This document shows positions 63,998 through 64,000 of a DNA stretch of 64,000 nucleotides, one piece after another; the first letter of the stretch is position 1, and every line of letters starts with the position of its first letter. The notes beneath the pieces were generated by a model that saw only the letters and a list, made by a program, of their open reading frames with translations, did not search any database and was not told where the DNA came from. The stretch lies in NCBI RefSeq assembly GCF_003114815.1, contig NZ_BFAZ01000002.1, positions 248,001 through 312,000 of the forward strand, in the 5' to 3' direction. This DNA comes from Leptospira ellinghausenii (GTDB lineage Bacteria > Spirochaetota > Leptospiria > Leptospirales > Leptospiraceae). Both the position numbers and the translations under genes were made by a program.

Positions 63998-64000
63998 TTA

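Overview
The window looks like a chromosomal segment of a spirochaete, most likely a saprophytic Leptospira. That placement is inference from gene content: an AT-rich genome with very many putative lipoproteins whose lipoboxes are of the loose spirochaetal kind, a TRAP transporter preceded by a TatT-type TPR lipoprotein (first described in Treponema), a bactofilin next to an M23 peptidase, a DUF1574-like protein, flagellar FliS, PilZ proteins and SpoIIE/7TM phosphatases. No insertion sequence, prophage, plasmid gene or CRISPR array was seen. The two tRNA genes (Leu-UAG, Phe-GAA) lack an encoded CCA.

Layout. 0-9.2 kb: end of a DUF962/Mpo1-like gene, an AraC regulator, a secreted transglutaminase-like protein, then a minus-strand envelope block (Zn-dependent phospholipase C-like, class A PBP, bactofilin, LysM/M23 peptidase, DUF900-like hydrolase). 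9.3-13.4 kb: lysA-ispD, a double PilZ membrane protein, two coupled cyclic-nucleotide-binding proteins. 13.5-19.2 kb: tRNA-Leu, a structured GC-rich intergenic stretch, small lipoproteins, an AraC regulator, a VOC lipoprotein, an FG-GAP lipoprotein. 19.3-26.6 kb: YidB-like and DUF2452-like proteins, SPOR protein and coaE, an alpha/beta hydrolase, tRNA-Phe, a MocR regulator divergent from an aminotransferase. 26.6-33.6 kb: 7TM-SpoIIE phosphatase, radical SAM protein, FecR lipoprotein, lipA, a pseudouridine synthase. 33.6-39.5 kb: DUF1574-like and HPP proteins, transaldolase, purH-purN. 39.5-41 kb: fliS, a FlgN-like gene and a J-domain gene. 41-48.8 kb: TatT-DctPQM, DedA, dGTPase, GST, a nucleoside phosphorylase-like protein. 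48.7-58.5 kb: argC, two sensor kinases flanking a haem-motif lipoprotein, a porin-like protein, a chemoreceptor. 58.5-64 kb: an S41-like protein lacking its catalytic pair, then a decaying stretch with a frameshifted YbjN-like gene, a duplicated lipoprotein with one broken copy and another frameshifted relic, then a VOC protein and a lipocalin.

How it fits together. Housekeeping genes (lysine, isoprenoid, purine, arginine, lipoate, CoA, dNTP pools) are interleaved with envelope building (PBP, bactofilin, M23, SPOR), motility/chemotaxis and a heavy signalling load (two AraC, MocR, two kinases, SpoIIE phosphatase, CNMP and PilZ proteins). The most unusual parts are the 58.5-62.9 kb decay zone with three homopolymer frameshifts, the HPP gene without a standard start codon, the histidine kinase with an expanded dimerisation region, the Tll0287-type haem lipoprotein between two kinases, and the multi-hairpin intergenic region near 13.7 kb.
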